Shown piece by piece: positions 1 to 11,589 of a stretch of 64,000 nt of DNA; the stretch's first letter is position 1, and every line of letters starts with the position of its first letter. The notes under the pieces are model-generated. The model was given only the letters and a program-made list of their open reading frames with translations. It made no database searches and was not told the DNA's origin. Location: assembly GCA_009193035.1 (NCBI GenBank), contig SWDT01000005.1, positions 310,001 to 374,000 on the forward strand, in the 5' to 3' direction. The stretch is from Halicephalobus mephisto. Lineage: Eukaryota > Nematoda > Chromadorea > Rhabditida > Panagrolaimidae. The position numbers were made by a program, and so were the translations under genes.

Positions 1-88
1 TAAATTCTATCAATTTTGATAAAAAGAAACAAAGTTGAAATTCGACTTTAGATTTTGAAATCGGTGGTTTTGTTGATGAATGACTTAC

Positions 89-745
89 CCCGGCTGTGGC
101 CTCGAAGAAGTTTCTGTTTTTGAGGTATTCTCTGAATTTGAGACCGCTGTAGAGCATTATGCCTTGGATAAAGACGCAGACAGGAGAAAACAGAAGGATC
201 TCCCTGGCCAGGAGATCACTTTCGTCCAAGTGGGCATCCTGATCGGAAACCAATTGCCCTATGGCAGTGAGAGCCATGATGTTCTCCATCATGCACAGGA
301 ATCCATGGAAGATGATGAACGGGGTCACAAAAGCGATTTTGTACTTGTTGATGGCGCTTAGTAGCAGCGAATGAACAAAGACCCCACTTATCAAAAACAC
401 ACAGAATCCGGAAAGAGCAATGATGTCCACACTTGACTCGTAGTAGTACCATCGGAAATAACAGATACTGATTCCGAAAATGACGCAAGTCCCGAACAGT
501 CCAAAAAGCCCTGCGGCAATTGCGGCTTTCCTCACGTGGATCAGAGTGAATACGTAATAATTAGAATCATCATCGTTAAAAACAGAAAAATTATTATTTG
601 TCGGGATTGCCGAGGAGCGTCTCGTGGAGGAATCTGTTCCTGAAGTCTCCCTGGAGTTGTCCACGTAATTCTGGTCGATACACAGTCTCGGGATATTCGG
701 ATCCGGAATATCTGCTTCTGGATACACTTTTGAAGGAGAATACAT
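89..745 (-). CDS. Four-TM membrane protein, 5' exon (gene continues past left edge)
   Basis: A 219-codon exon starts at the ATG at 745 and ends at a GTAAGT donor (exon end 89, phase 0), so later exons lie outside the window. The first ~80 residues are polar, rich in Ser, Asn and Asp, and probably cytosolic. Four hydrophobic stretches follow, at about residues 85-107, 115-137, 145-168 and 185-205, giving a tetraspan fold. A short basic stretch (KFREYLKNRN) precedes the splice. I do not recognise the family; this general shape is common among uncharacterised nematode membrane proteins. The reading frame and donor are convincing; the function is unknown. Confidence 0.72.
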
Positions 746-859
746 TTAAAAAAACTAAATAATTACAAAATTGAAAAAACTACCAAGAGTTTTAAAAACA
801 TTTAAAATAGAGCTTGTGAGAAAAGCGTTGCTGGGACAACCATTCCTTACGGCTGCCAT

Positions 860-867
860 TGACGTCA
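860..867. promoter_or_regulatory. CRE-like palindrome TGACGTCA
   Basis: A perfect TGACGTCA lies 115 bp upstream of the tetraspan gene's ATG. It is the consensus site for CREB/ATF bZIP factors. It sits in a short non-repetitive stretch (about 810-905) that contrasts with the AT-rich flanks. Use as a promoter element is inference. Confidence 0.35.
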
Positions 868-1040
868 TTGCCTCAATTGAAGGGCTTTCTTCTGACTGTA
901 CTGCTGGGTGAAAAAATAATTATTTTTGGATTTGAAAAGAATAATATAACTGCAAGATTAGTCTGGTGAAATTTTGAAAAAGTACAAGATTTCCAAGTAA
1001 ATATGACGTTAATCACCCAATTCATTTTGTCCAGTTGCAT

Positions 1041-1345
1041 ACTTGTCTGTTTGTAAGTTTGTAAGTTTGTGAGTTTGTAAGTTTGTAAGTTTGTAAGTTT
1101 GTAAGTTTGTAAGTTTGTAAGTTTATAAGTTTGTGAGTTTGTCTCTTTATTTGCTTGTTTATTTGCTTGTTTATCTATTTGTACGTTTATTCGTTTGTCT
1201 ATTCATTTCTTTGTATGTTTGTATATTCGTCCGTTTGTCTGTTTGTCCATATGTCCATTTGTCCATTTGTCCATATGTCTGTTTGTCCATTTGTCCATTT
1301 GTTCATTTGTCCATTTGTTCATTTGTCTGTTTGTCTGCTTTTTTG
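1041..1345. repeat. Short-period minisatellite (TTTGTAAG / TTTGTCCA units)
   Basis: The left half repeats TTTGTAAG with an 8-bp period. The right half drifts to TTTGTCCA and TTTGTCTG units. The array stays open in three plus-strand frames (Leu/Cys/Phe/Val-rich) only because of the repeat, so no gene is called. Confidence 0.85.
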
Positions 1346-1589
1346 TTTATTGTTTTATTTTTCACCATTTAATCTATTATTTCCTCATTTTTTATCTCTT
1401 TCTTTAATGCTTACTTGTCTGTGGGCTGTATAAAACGTGAAAAACAAGTGCTTAATTGATAAGCTTCAAAATATCGATATCAAATTTATTCTATGAACAC
1501 TAAAAAAACAAAAAGGATTTCAGAAATTTAAACTTTCATTTGTAAACTTCTTGAAGAAAGATTTTAGAAATCATTCATAAATTTTCTAA

Positions 1590-2030
1590 AATAATAATTT
1601 AATTCAAAAAAATACTTTTAAAAAATTGATTTTAAATGACTTACCGTATCTTTATAAAATTTTTTAAATTTTATTTAAATTAATTTTAATTCAAAAAAAT
1701 ATTTAAAAAAATGATTTTAATTAATTTATCGTATCTTTAAAATTTTTAATTTTATTTAAATTAATTTCAATTCAAAGAAATATTTTTAAAGAATTATTTT
1801 AAATGACTTACCGTATTTTTATAAAATTTTCAAAGTTTTATTCAAATTAATTTCAATTCAAAAAAGTATTTAAAAAAAAGATTTTAATTAATTTACCGTA
1901 TTCTAGAATAATTTTTAATTTTATTTAAATTAATTTCAATTCAAAGAAATATTAAAAAAAAGATTTTAATTAATTTGCTGTATTCTAGAATAATTTTAAA
2001 AATTTTGTTTAAATTAATTTCAACTCAAAG
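1590..2030. repeat. ~85-bp tandem repeat, about 5 copies
   Basis: The landmark TTACCGTAT or a close variant recurs near 1643, 1729, 1812, 1895 and 1980, each time flanked by the same AATTTCAATTCAAA-type block. The array lies upstream of the P450 gene; 2040-2223 holds only AT-rich sequence before the P450 ATG. Confidence 0.75.
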
Positions 2031-2223
2031 TTAACAATGTTGTTAATGATTTTTTTCGATTATTGATGAAATTAAATCTAAGATTAATTCTCGTGAGTGA
2101 AAAAAACTGATTTTTTACATCTAATCAGAAACCACAAACGCAATCACAATTTTTTTTTGTCTTCGAAAAGTATAAAAAGGGTCTGTCTATCTTCAAAACA
2201 ATTTATTTTCAAAAAAGTTAAAC

Positions 2224-4712
2224 ATGATTCTGATAATTTTGGGACTTATTATTGGGATCTATCTCTTCGATCAAATGTACTGGAAAAGACGGAAGTTGCC
2301 TCCAGGTAAGGATTTTACAGTAATCACTATATTATAAAAATAGAAATTTTTATAAAATTATCTCGAAAAATTTTTTTAGAATTTTCCAGTCGAGACCAGA
2401 AAGTAAAAAATTTAGTATTTATGTGGTTTTGTAAATACACATCTATAATCACACTAATTTAAAAATAGAAATTTTTATAAAATTTTCTCGACAAGAATTT
2501 TTGGAATTTTCCAGTCGAGACCAGAAAGTAAAAAATTTAGTATTTGTGGTTTTATAAATACACATCTATAATCACACTAATTTAAAAATAAAAATTTTTA
2601 TAAAATTGTCTTGAAAAAAATTTTTGGAACTTTTTAAAAAATACAGGAATTTAAATTTTACTTTTCTTGATAGTTATTTCGTAATTAATATTTTAAAACT
2701 ACATTCTTCTTAAAAGCATTCAGAGACTTCTAGATCAGAGTACATGGGGTTCACAAACTTCTATCCGTCTTCCAAGATTAATTTTCATCTTTATCTATGA
2801 AGTTCTCAAAAACATTAAAAAACCATAATTATCACTATAAACAAAAAATGTGACTTTTGGTTTTGTAACAATTGCGAAATGTGACAAAAACGTAACAATT
2901 ATCACATTTTTCATGAATATTCGACTTTTATGACAAAAATTAAAAAATAATAGTGACGATTTTCTTTTTTTTAATGCGCTGAAAATTACGCTTTTTTGTG
3001 TAGAGATTTTGGATAGTGTCTGTTTCGAACTCAAATCGGAGCCTTCTAGTCACTATCCAAAAATAACTTCAACGCAAACAAAAAATGTGACTTTTGGTTT
3101 TGTAACAATTGCGAAATGTGACAAAAACGTAACAATTGTCACATGTTTCGTGAATATTCGACTTTTATGACAAAAATTAAAAAATAATAGTGACGATTTA
3201 TGTTTGTTACTGTACCAAAAGTTACATTTTTGTGTACAGTACCCTGTTGAAGACATATTGCTTTTTTATTAAAGAAATTTAAAATTTTCAAATTTAGGAC
3301 CGACACCGATTCCGATTTTCGGAAATACACTTTCTTTCATCAACAATAATCTTGAAAAAAGCCTCATGAAGTGGAAGAAGGAATACGGTAACTTGCAAAC
3401 CATCTGGCTGGGACCTCAACCCGTGGTTACTCTGCATGATTCTCCGACGATTTACGAGACGTTTTTGAAAGACGGAGAAGCTTACGTCGACAGGGCCGCG
3501 AACGAGATAATGGATTTCATAAGGAAGGGCAGATACGGAGTGGTTTTCACCGACGGACCGCTCTGGAGGGAACACAGAAGATTCGCTTTGAGAGTATTCC
3601 GTGATTTCGGTCTCGGGAAGAACCTCATGCAGGAGAGGATCCTCGTCGAAGTCGCTTCTATGATTTCAGACATCAAAGAAGACCTGGAAAACGAAAAAAC
3701 GGAAATTTCGCTTCAGGACGAAATCGACAGAGCCGTGGGCAGTGTCATCAATGCCCTTACTTTCGGGTACAGATACGGTAGGGAGAAGAAAGATGAGTTC
3801 AAAAAAGTCAAAAAATACGCGACGGATGTCGTCAGTTTCTTCGGTCATCCGTTGGCGAAAACGATGGATTCAAACATGGATAAATACAAAAATCTCCCTG
3901 TTTTCAAACAATTCTACAACAATGTGAAAGAAGTATCTCATAATTGTGAAGAATTTTTCATGGAAAAAATCAATGAACACAAAAAAAAAATTGATTTTGA
4001 ATCAGATCAAGATCCCGCGGATTACATAGAAGCTTATCTAAAACAGCAGCATCTGATCGAGAAGACCGGAGACAAATCGGGTCTTTACAGCGACCAGCAG
4101 CTTTACGGAATGATCCTCGATCTTTGGCTAGCCGGCCAGGAAACGACTTCGAACACCTTGTCCTGGCTCTTCCTCTACGTCCTCAACCGGCCGGATATCC
4201 AGCGGAAAATCCACAAAGAACTCGATGAAGTGATCGGAAGCGACAGATACGTGACTTTGGACGACAAGAACAAACTCAACTTCATCAATGCAGTGATTGC
4301 AGAAACTCAGAGGTACTGTAATCTCGTGCCCATCAACCTCCTCCACAAAACTACGAAAGATGTGACTATCCATGGCTACACGATCCCTAAGGGCACGACG
4401 ATCACTCATCAGGTGTCTACTGTGATGAAGGACGAAAGATACTTCAAGGATCCTGAAATCTTCAATCCAGACAGATTTCTCGACGGGAAAGGGAAGTTCT
4501 TCTCGCCTCCGGAACTCATGCCCTTCGGCATCGGCAAAAGGGCCTGTCTCGGGGAAGGCCTGGCCAGAATGGAGCTCTTCCTCTTCGCCACCAATATCTT
4601 CAACCAAATGAAGCTGAATACCGTAGATGGGGACAAAATCTCCGAACACAGGGTCGTCGGAGGAACCACTTGTTCTACACAATGGTTCTGTCGCGTCGAA
4701 ACGAGGTACTGA
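2224..4712 (+). CDS. Cytochrome P450, nematode CYP33-like (2 exons: 2224-2305, 3298-4712)
   Basis: The joined exons encode 498 residues, a normal microsomal P450 length. Exon 1 encodes an N-terminal membrane anchor followed by a basic and proline-rich hinge (KRRKLPPG) and splices in phase 1. Exon 2 continues with PTPIPIFGN. Catalytic landmarks are the I-helix oxygen-binding motif AGQETT (residues 306-311), the K-helix ExxR (E363-R366) and the heme loop FGIGKRACLG with the thiolate ligand at Cys444. The enzyme is expected to sit on the endoplasmic reticulum and mono-oxygenate lipophilic substrates using electrons from P450 reductase. The WREHRRFAL and RDFG motifs match the CYP2-clan nematode CYP33 group. 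The substrate cannot be told. An AATAAA lies about 45 bp after the stop. The single intron is long (992 bp) and repeat-filled. Confidence 0.95.
2330..2620. repeat. ~124-bp direct repeat in P450 intron, 2.3 copies
   Basis: The block TTTTCCAGTCGAGACCAGAA with its flanks occurs twice about 124 bp apart, and a third partial copy starts near 2588. The core resembles the GTC(T/C)(C/T)GACACGAATTT word scattered through this window. Confidence 0.75.
2840..3200. repeat. Direct duplication of a ~125-bp element in P450 intron
   Basis: Copies at about 2840-2962 and 3076-3199 are nearly identical, each starting with ACAAAAAATGTGACTT and ending AATAATAGTGACGATTT. Each copy contains TGTGAC and a downstream inverted GT(C)ACA, so each can fold back on itself. 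The two are separated by about 115 bp. This could be a duplicated MITE or a local segmental duplication. Confidence 0.7.
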
Positions 4713-6349
4713 ATTCCGGAATACCAGTTAAATCCGCATTATTGTAAATTTTAAAAATAAATTTTATTTCGAAATTATCTCAAAATGAATATTTGGAACC
4801 TTCGAAAAATTTTTGTAAAAGTTTTAAAATCATGTAGTTGTAAAAATCGACTTTTTTCAAAAATCGGTCCCGCCACGAATTTTCTGAAATTTAAGATTTT
4901 TTAATTTTTGAATTATGTTAAAAAACATTTTAAAAAATAAATCTCGACACGAATTTCTAGAACTTCTCAAACAACTCCAGAACTTCAAGGTCCAAGTACT
5001 ATTTTTGAAACTACAGTATTCTAGAAATAAGAAATTAATATTTTTTAAAATTTGGTCTTGGCACGAATTTCTAGAACTTTTTCAAAAAAGTCCAAAATTC
5101 GAGATTAAAAATGTTGATTTTGAAATTACAGTATCATAAAAATAAAAATTAATATTTTTTCAAAATTGCCCTGAAATGAATTTTAAAAATTTTTCGAAAA
5201 ATTTCTGATTCTATAAAACTCCAGAATTCCGATGAAATTTCGAAATTTATCGAAAATGTTTTTTAAATCAATTTTTTGTAGCCTAATTGTTTAAAACAAA
5301 ATTATTTTTAATTTCCTTTTTAGATTTTTCCGACGTCTCAGATAATTGATCAAATTAAATTTTGGAATTCGATTTTCGTCAAATTACAAAAAAATTTTCT
5401 ATCATCCCGGAAGTGTTTAAAAAAGGGACAATAATCAAATTCATTTAAAAAATTAACTTTTTTATGAAATCAACGTTGATTTATTAATTCATTTTTTTAA
5501 ACAATTTAATCACGAAAATTTTTATTTTTATTTTACAAATGATGTTTTAAAATAATTTATGACTGATTTCGTAACTTGTGAGATAAAAATTTAAACTTTT
5601 TATTCAATTTTTGTTGAATAATTTCGTAAAACAAAAAAATGGAACAAATTTGTAAAAATTCATATATTAAAAATTAGGAAAAAAGATATTTTATTTTTTT
5701 AAATCTGGTGACTCAATTTCGGAAACTTTCGGTTTTTTTTCAACTTAATTAATTTTAATAATTCTTTTTCGTAATTAAGTACATTTTTCTCGTTAATCGC
5801 AGTTGTTTAATTAATTTTCCGAAAAAGTAATCAGAAATACGAAAAAAAGTAATCCTAAATTTGGTGATTTTCCAGATTATCTCGCTTCAGAAAATCGTTC
5901 AAAAAAACAATAAAAATTCTGAAATAGTATTTCTAACGCTACGAAACGATATATAACTCATTCCAAAAGACCTGTGAAGGAGATTTACGGAGTCTATACT
6001 TCTCCTACTGGACGGGACTAGATGTAGACAGTAACGAATCGCAGCCAAAATATATAAAAACGCCAAGTTTTATCTCCTACAAAATTGATAATAATAATTA
6101 CAAGTTTTCCCACTCGCGTGATTCCTTTCGTTGCGAAACCCTTCTTTCTCCATTTTTCCTCTTTCACGTGGGCGCGAAGATGTATTTTTTGGTCTTTTCT
6201 TTTTCTATCCTCTTTTTTACCTTCGACTCCATCGACAGACCACTTCGAAAAAGCGAGTTTCTTCTGTCAGTTTCATGTCCATCAAAACCACAATACCATC
6301 ATTTCTTTTCAGGAATATTCAAAAAAATCAGTTTTACAAAGATCAGGAA
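4713..6349. other. Intergenic AT-rich region between P450 and glutathione synthetase
   Basis: After the P450 3' end, 4800-5240 holds degenerate repeats around the core CACGAATTTCTAGAACTT. The stretch 5240-5900 is AT-rich without clear units. A TATATAAAA box lies near 6050. From 6085 to 6388 a pyrimidine-rich stretch is open in three plus-strand frames at once, which is a composition effect; it also lies just beyond the 3' end of glutathione synthetase. I see no gene here. Confidence 0.6.
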
Positions 6350-8389
6350 TTAAAAAAGAAAAGGAGAATCGATGAAAGCAACTCCTAGGGAAACTCCGCC
6401 TTCATTGACCTCTTCTCCTTTAGTTCTCATCAAGAATCCTCCAGATTCACACTTCAAGACCTCCTTTCCGTCTCCCAGCAGATATCCGAAAGTCCCCACT
6501 TCGCTGACGATGTTGTTCAACGAGGCTGGTTGGCGGGGACAGATCAGCACATTCTGAAGATTCTTATTTAGTGATATATGCAAATCAAAGTTGTCAATTT
6601 TCCCGAATTTCCAAAAATAACAAATTAGTTCAAATTTGAAATTTCCGGATTAGTTCAAAATCGACAACTTTGATAACGATTTGAAAGTTACCTTGACAAC
6701 GAGAGGCTGAATTCTTTCCATAAGTATATGGGCCGCAAGTTCGTCATGAGACATAGTTTTGAGTTTGGACGGGATCTCGTCTTCGTAGAAGTTCCCTCCG
6801 CCGCCCTCCAACTGGGGCTTCAGGACGTACTTCTCCGGATGAGCTATGGCGTCAGCAATGACCTTCTTCGTCTCCTCGTCCTGTGTCTCCAGACCCCACA
6901 GACCCGCAAAGGTGGCCCTTATCGCCTCCACCGACTCCGGCTTGTCCGGGAAGTACTTCTCCACGAAGCCAGGTTGGGCTATTACTTGCTGGACCTTCTT
7001 CGTGTTCGCCAACTGAAGTCCGATCCAGGGACATTTGATCGAATTTGATTTCTCCATCAGTAGTCTAGCGTTCCATTCCTTTTCAGTAGGATACTGTTTT
7101 GGAGAATAACCAGAACGAAAATAGATAACAGAATCCGAGTAGTTCCATCGAGGATTAAGTCGTTGTTCTTGAGAGTCAGACGTCCCGAGCATTGGGTAAG
7201 TGTAAGTCGGAAACCCGGATAGAAGGGTCGTGACCGACCATCCCGTATTCTGTGTGTCTTTGGTCTAGTTGATTCTGATTCAAGTCCTCCACAACGAACA
7301 AAACAGCTGCTTCTTTGTCTTCCATCGGAACCCAAGCTTGATAGAGTCCTTCAGCGACGCTTCCGGAGCGTTTATTCAAAGGAAGATGGTTTTCCGAAAA
7401 TTCCCCAATGTGGTCTCGCAAAACCTTCTTGTGCCAGTTGCTCAGTCTCTGATTCACGGACCCATGCCAGCGGCAATGTTGTTCACTTCCACTTGTTTCA
7501 GTTCACCTTTAGGATTTTTGGAGATATCACACATGTAATCCGCTCTCTGAAGCATGAGGGTCTTCTTCTGGAAAGTTCCAGATTTCCAGACTTCTTCGTA
7601 GAGTTCAACCATCTTCCGGGAGTAAACTTATCTGTCTTGATGACGTGTTTATGGGCTTCAATAAGGAAATCATGGTCCCAAGAGAGTCGGTGATAAAGAT
7701 AAGACATGTCCTAAGAAATTTCTACGTGTAAATTATACGTGAAAAAAGTAAATTTCGAAAACTAAGAGTTTTTATATGTAAACTATATGAAAAAGTTGGA
7801 TTTTTATACCTAAATTATATATAAAAAAGTTGGATTTCTAAATCTAAATTATATATGAAAAAGGTGGATTTCTAAATCTAAACTATATATGAAAAAGGTG
7901 GATTTTTATACCTAAACTATATATGAAAAAGTTGGATTTCTAAATCTAAACTATATATGAAAAAGTTGGATTTTTATATATAAACTATATATGAAAAAGT
8001 TGAGTTTTTATATATAAATTATATACGAAAAAGTTGGATTTTTATACCTAAATTATATATGAAAAAGTTGGGTTTTTATATATAAATTATAAAAAAACTT
8101 ACATTTTGGACATTGATAGCTTCGTGAAACAATTTCCTCGGAAACGGAGAAGGAAACAAAGTTAAAGGAGCGGATTGGCAGACGTCACTTTTGTCTCGGC
8201 TTTCTCGCAGTCTGAGAACTAATCCATGGCACTAAAGCAAAATTTATATTAAAAAATTTAAAAAAAACTTACATGAGCATAATCTAGGGCTTCTTCAACA
8301 AGTTCGTCGAAATTTTTATTTTTCGAAAAAAATTGTGGAACATAGTCAACAACAGAATCGAAATCAATTTGGAACTTCTTTGAAGGCAT
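6350..8389 (-). CDS. gss-1: Glutathione synthetase with four apparent 1-bp frameshifts (exons 8389-8273, 8231-8103, 7710-6692, 6553-6350)
   Basis: This enzyme joins gamma-glutamylcysteine and glycine with ATP, the last step of glutathione synthesis, in the cytosol. The four exons together match the eukaryotic family from end to end: CQSAPL and FPSPFP in exon 2; VNNIAAGMG, NQNQLDQRH, YFRSGY, KCPWIGLQLANTKKVQQ and the glycine-rich ATP loop EGGGGNFY in exon 3; NIVSEVGTFG, the LMRTKGEEVNEGG loop and C-terminal DSPFLF in exon 4. Within exon 3 the frame slips by one base four times, at about 7616-7620, 7456-7463, 7207-7217 and 7142-7147. Each slip looks like loss of one base at or beside a short homopolymer, and coding quality between slips is perfect. 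As read, the protein would be truncated. Either the assembly has indel errors or the copy is recently broken. Allowing for the slips the protein would be about 490 residues, the family's normal size. Confidence 0.9.
7725..8095. repeat. ~36-40-bp tandem repeat in gss intron 2
   Basis: Units built on TATATGAAAAAGTTGGATTT followed by (T)ATACCTAAACTA or TCTAAATCTAAACTA recur about nine times and fill most of the intron between exons 2 and 3. Confidence 0.85.
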
Positions 8390-8402
8390 TTAGCTGGTTT
8401 TA

Positions 8403-8657
8403 ATGACGAAGTTATCACAAAAGTGCAGAAACGAAAACGTTGACGAAATGTGTTATGTTCTTGCTTTATATATAGGACAAACCATGTCAGGAGACGATAC
8501 AGAAGGATATATTTCAGGCATTGCCGACTACAAAAATAAGATAACTCACAAACTAGAATCACAAAGTACACTGGAACTAGCAGTCATAAATTGTCGCCTT
8601 TTAGACGGACGTTTCGAAATCTTGAAAAAATTAAAAGTTCAAAAAAAAAAAAGATAA
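8403..8657 (+). CDS. Possible small divergent protein, 84 residues
   Basis: An open frame begins 14 bp beyond the gss start on the opposite strand. Its composition is ordinary for a soluble protein (for example TMSGDDTEGYISG, THKLESQSTLELAV) and ends in a basic KLKVQKKKR tail. No family is recognised, no clear splice or trans-splice acceptor was found, and it may simply be leader sequence of the divergent promoter. Low confidence. Confidence 0.3.
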   Translation: MTKLSQKCRNENVDEMCYVLALYIGQTMSGDDTEGYISGIADYKNKITHKLESQSTLELAVINCRLLDGRFEILKKLKVQKKKR

Positions 8658-8699
8658 AATCTAAAAATTTCTAGATTTTTAGATTTTTAACTTTCCGAA

Positions 8700-9770
8700 T
8701 ATAAACTATAATGCTCTAGAAACAGATGGTAGTTTATTTATTTTCTGATTACAAACTTGGTTAAAAATTGTAGAATTCATATATAAATTTAAAGTTGAAA
8801 ATAAAATTAAATATTTTTCGTGTCAGGACCAATTTTTTTCAACAATTTCTTTGTTTTTAAAAATAAATTTTAACAATTCCAAAATATTTTATTTATTTCT
8901 TGATTATTAAATTAGTAATTTTTTGTAAAATTAATAGTTAAATTTAAAATTGAAAATGAAATTAGACACTTTTCGTGTCAGAACCAATTTTTTTCAACAA
9001 TTTCTTTGTTTTTAAAAATAAATTTTAACAATCCCAAAATATATGATTTATTTCTTGATTATTAAGTTAATAATTTTCTGTAAAATTAGTAGTTGAATTT
9101 AAAATTGAAAATGGAATTAAATACTTTTCGTGTCAGGACCAATTTTTTTGTTTTTAAAAATAAATTTTAACAATTCCAAAATATTTGATTTATTTTTCGA
9201 TTATTAAGTTAATAATTTTTTGTAGAATTAGTAGTTGAATTTAAAATTGAAAATGAAATTAGATACTTTTCGTGTCAGGACCAATTTTTTTCAACAATTT
9301 CTTTTTGTTTTTAAAAATAAATTTTAACAATTCCAAAATATTTGATTTATTTCTTGATTATTAAATTAGTAATTTTTTGTAAAATTAATAGTTAAATTTA
9401 AAATTAAAAATGAAATTAGACACTTTTCGTGTCAGGACCAATTTTTTTCAACAATTTCTTTGTTTTTAAAAATAAATTTTAACAATTCCAAAATATATGA
9501 TTTATTTCTTGATTATTAAGTTAATAATTTTCTGTAAAATTAGTAGTTGAATTTAAAATTGAAAATGAAATTAGACACTTTTCGTGTCAAGATCAGTTTT
9601 TTCTTTTGATAATATCTTCGACTTTCGTTCTTAGAAACTTCCAAATAAAAATCCCAAAATATTTGATTTATTTCTCGATTATTAACTTAATCATTGTTTT
9701 TAGGATTAGTAGTTGAATTTAAAATTGAAAATGGAATTAAATACTTTTCGTGTCAGGACCAGTTTTTTCT
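8700..9770. repeat. Satellite array, ~158-bp period, 7 copies
   Basis: The landmark CTTTTCGTGTCAGGACCAAT (or a near match) recurs near 8820, 8974, 9128, 9270, 9430, 9590 and 9747, giving spacings of about 143-160 bp. Between landmarks the units share TTTGTTTTTAAAAATAAATTTTAAC and TTTATTTCTTGATTATTAA-type blocks. The last two copies are more diverged. AT-rich non-repetitive sequence continues to about 10130. Confidence 0.9.
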
Positions 9771-10200
9771 TTTTTCAGTTTTTATTTGAACAAAATTTCA
9801 TATAAAATTTTCAAATTTTCAAGAAAAATAATTTTTTTCATAGATATTTGATTTAACTTTTACTTATATTAAAAATTTTTAAATTAAAAAAAAATAAAAA
9901 TTTAATTGAAAAAAAAACTTTATTTTTTCATAGATATTTGATTTAATTTTTATTCATATTAAAAATTTCCAAAAAAAATAATTTTTTTGACAGATATTAG
10001 ATTTAATTTTTACTTATATTAAAAACCTAAAAAAAATTTTAAAAAAAATAAAAAATTATTGAACAATTTTGAATTAAAATTTTTAAATAAAAAAATTTCG
10101 ATTTAATTTTTTTGAATAATGAAATTCCCTAAAAATTGTTTTTGACCAAAGTTGATCCATTTTTATCCGACTCGATATTTGTTATTTTTCAGGAAACGAC

Positions 10201-10545
10201 ATGTCAAAAATACCCCCGGAGAAGACTTGCGGGAAAGGTATTGTTTTTGACAGAGTATTTTCTTTTTTCGATAGTAATCTCATCTAGATCCCATCTTGAT
10301 CGATTTGTCAGAAACAGTATCCAAAACAAAATTTATCAAAAACACCGGCAAAAAAATTTTTTTCAACAAATTTGTACAAAAATTTGCACTCAAAATTGAA
10401 AGCACTTTTGGATTTTTATTTTTATTTTTTTTTAATCTTCTTGACAGAAGGTTTTTATGTGGGCAATCGTGCACCGCCTCTGGCAACAGTCGTGGGCGAT
10501 CCCCCGTTTGGACCTCAGATAGAAGGCGGAATGGACTTGATCTGA
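10201..10545 (+). CDS. Short spliced protein, 44 residues (exons 10201-10237, 10448-10545)
   Basis: Exon 1 starts at an ATG 9 bases after a TTTTTCAG acceptor (10190-10192), which looks like a spliced-leader site. It ends at a GTATTG donor in phase 1. Exon 2 follows a CTTGACAG acceptor and keeps frame to TGA. The product begins MSKIPPEKTCGKEGFYVGNR and ends GGMDLI, with a proline-rich middle (APPLATVVGDPPFGP). GC content jumps from the AT-rich flanks to normal coding levels in exactly these two pieces, supporting a real gene. There is no signal peptide or TM segment. I do not recognise the family. Confidence 0.55.
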
Positions 10546-10559
10546 AATTTGAACTTTTT

Positions 10560-11150
10560 GATCTTTTTTAAAAACGTAACTTTTAAAAAATGAAATTTAA
10601 TCCTTTTTTAAAATATTTCGACAAGGAAAAATTTTTCTCATTTTTTTGATGTATAAGAAACCGATACCATATGCAAATAAAAAAAGTGCAAAAAAGTTGC
10701 TTTTTTTGAACTCGTCAAAGTTTGCTTACAGTAATCGAAATGTTTTAAAATTTAAAAATTCTTTATTAAATTTTTAAAAACTTTGATTTTGAAAGATTTA
10801 AAAAAATTTTAGAATCTTTATTAAATTTTTGAAGATTTTTGAAATTTCTAGAATCTTTATTAAATTATTAAAAATCTTAGAAAATTTCACAAATTTCTAA
10901 AAAATTTTAAAAATTCTTACATAATTTAAAAAATTTTAAAAACTAAGATTTAAAAAAATTTAATTTTTTAAAGAATTTTAAGTTTTTTTGAAAAATAAAT
11001 TTAAAATTTAAAAAACTAAGATTTTAAAAACTTTAATTTTTTAAAGAATTTTAAGTTTTTTTGAAAAATAAATTTTAAATTTTAAAAACTTTAATTTTTT
11101 AAAGAATTTTAAGTTTTTTTGAAAAATAAATTTTAAATTTAAAAATAGAA
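10560..11150. repeat. AT-rich region with ~56-bp repeat (10960-11140, 3 copies)
   Basis: The block TTTTTTAAAGAATTTTAAGT followed by TTTTTTTGAAAAATAAA occurs three times near 10970, 11040 and 11100. The stretch before it (10560-10950) is degenerate AAAATTT-type sequence. Small open frames at 11099-11424 on both strands have no supporting features. Confidence 0.65.
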
Positions 11151-11589
11151 TTAAGAGTTGTCATCAAAGTTGACCTTTTTGAGCTTTCAAGTGCTTTATT
11201 ATCTGACTTGCATTTCCTTTTTTGTTGTTTTCGAAGTTGAAAATGTTCAAAGATTGGAAAAAACAAAACAAACAGCTCAGCTGACCGTCGGCTACTCGAA
11301 AATTGAAACTTTGAAAAATCGGTCTTCAAGTGTTTTGTTTATAATTTTTTATATTTTGGAAAACCTGGATTTTTTCAGAAATCATATGATGTGGAAGATC
11401 ATGATCGTAAAAATCCGAAAATAGAACATTATTACGAAATTTGACATAAATTTTAGAAAAATTTTAAATTTGGAAAAATTACTTAAGCCTTCTGGAGGAC
11501 TTCAGAAGGCTGATAGGCAATTTTGAAAGATTTTAGAACTTTTTGGAGGATTTTCAGAGTTTGCTAGAGATCCTGATATTACACACAAA

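Noticed and set aside
1133..1433. Three overlapping plus-strand frames rich in Leu, Cys, Phe and Val
   Set aside because: They are the three readings of an 8-bp type minisatellite; no start context, splice sites or conserved sequence.
4128..4682. 184-residue minus-strand open frame
   Set aside because: It is the antisense shadow of the conserved C-terminal half of the P450, whose motifs are all on the plus strand.
6085..6388. Three plus-strand frames between P450 and gss
   Set aside because: All three frames are open together in pyrimidine-rich sequence, a composition effect, and the region lies at the 3' end of gss.
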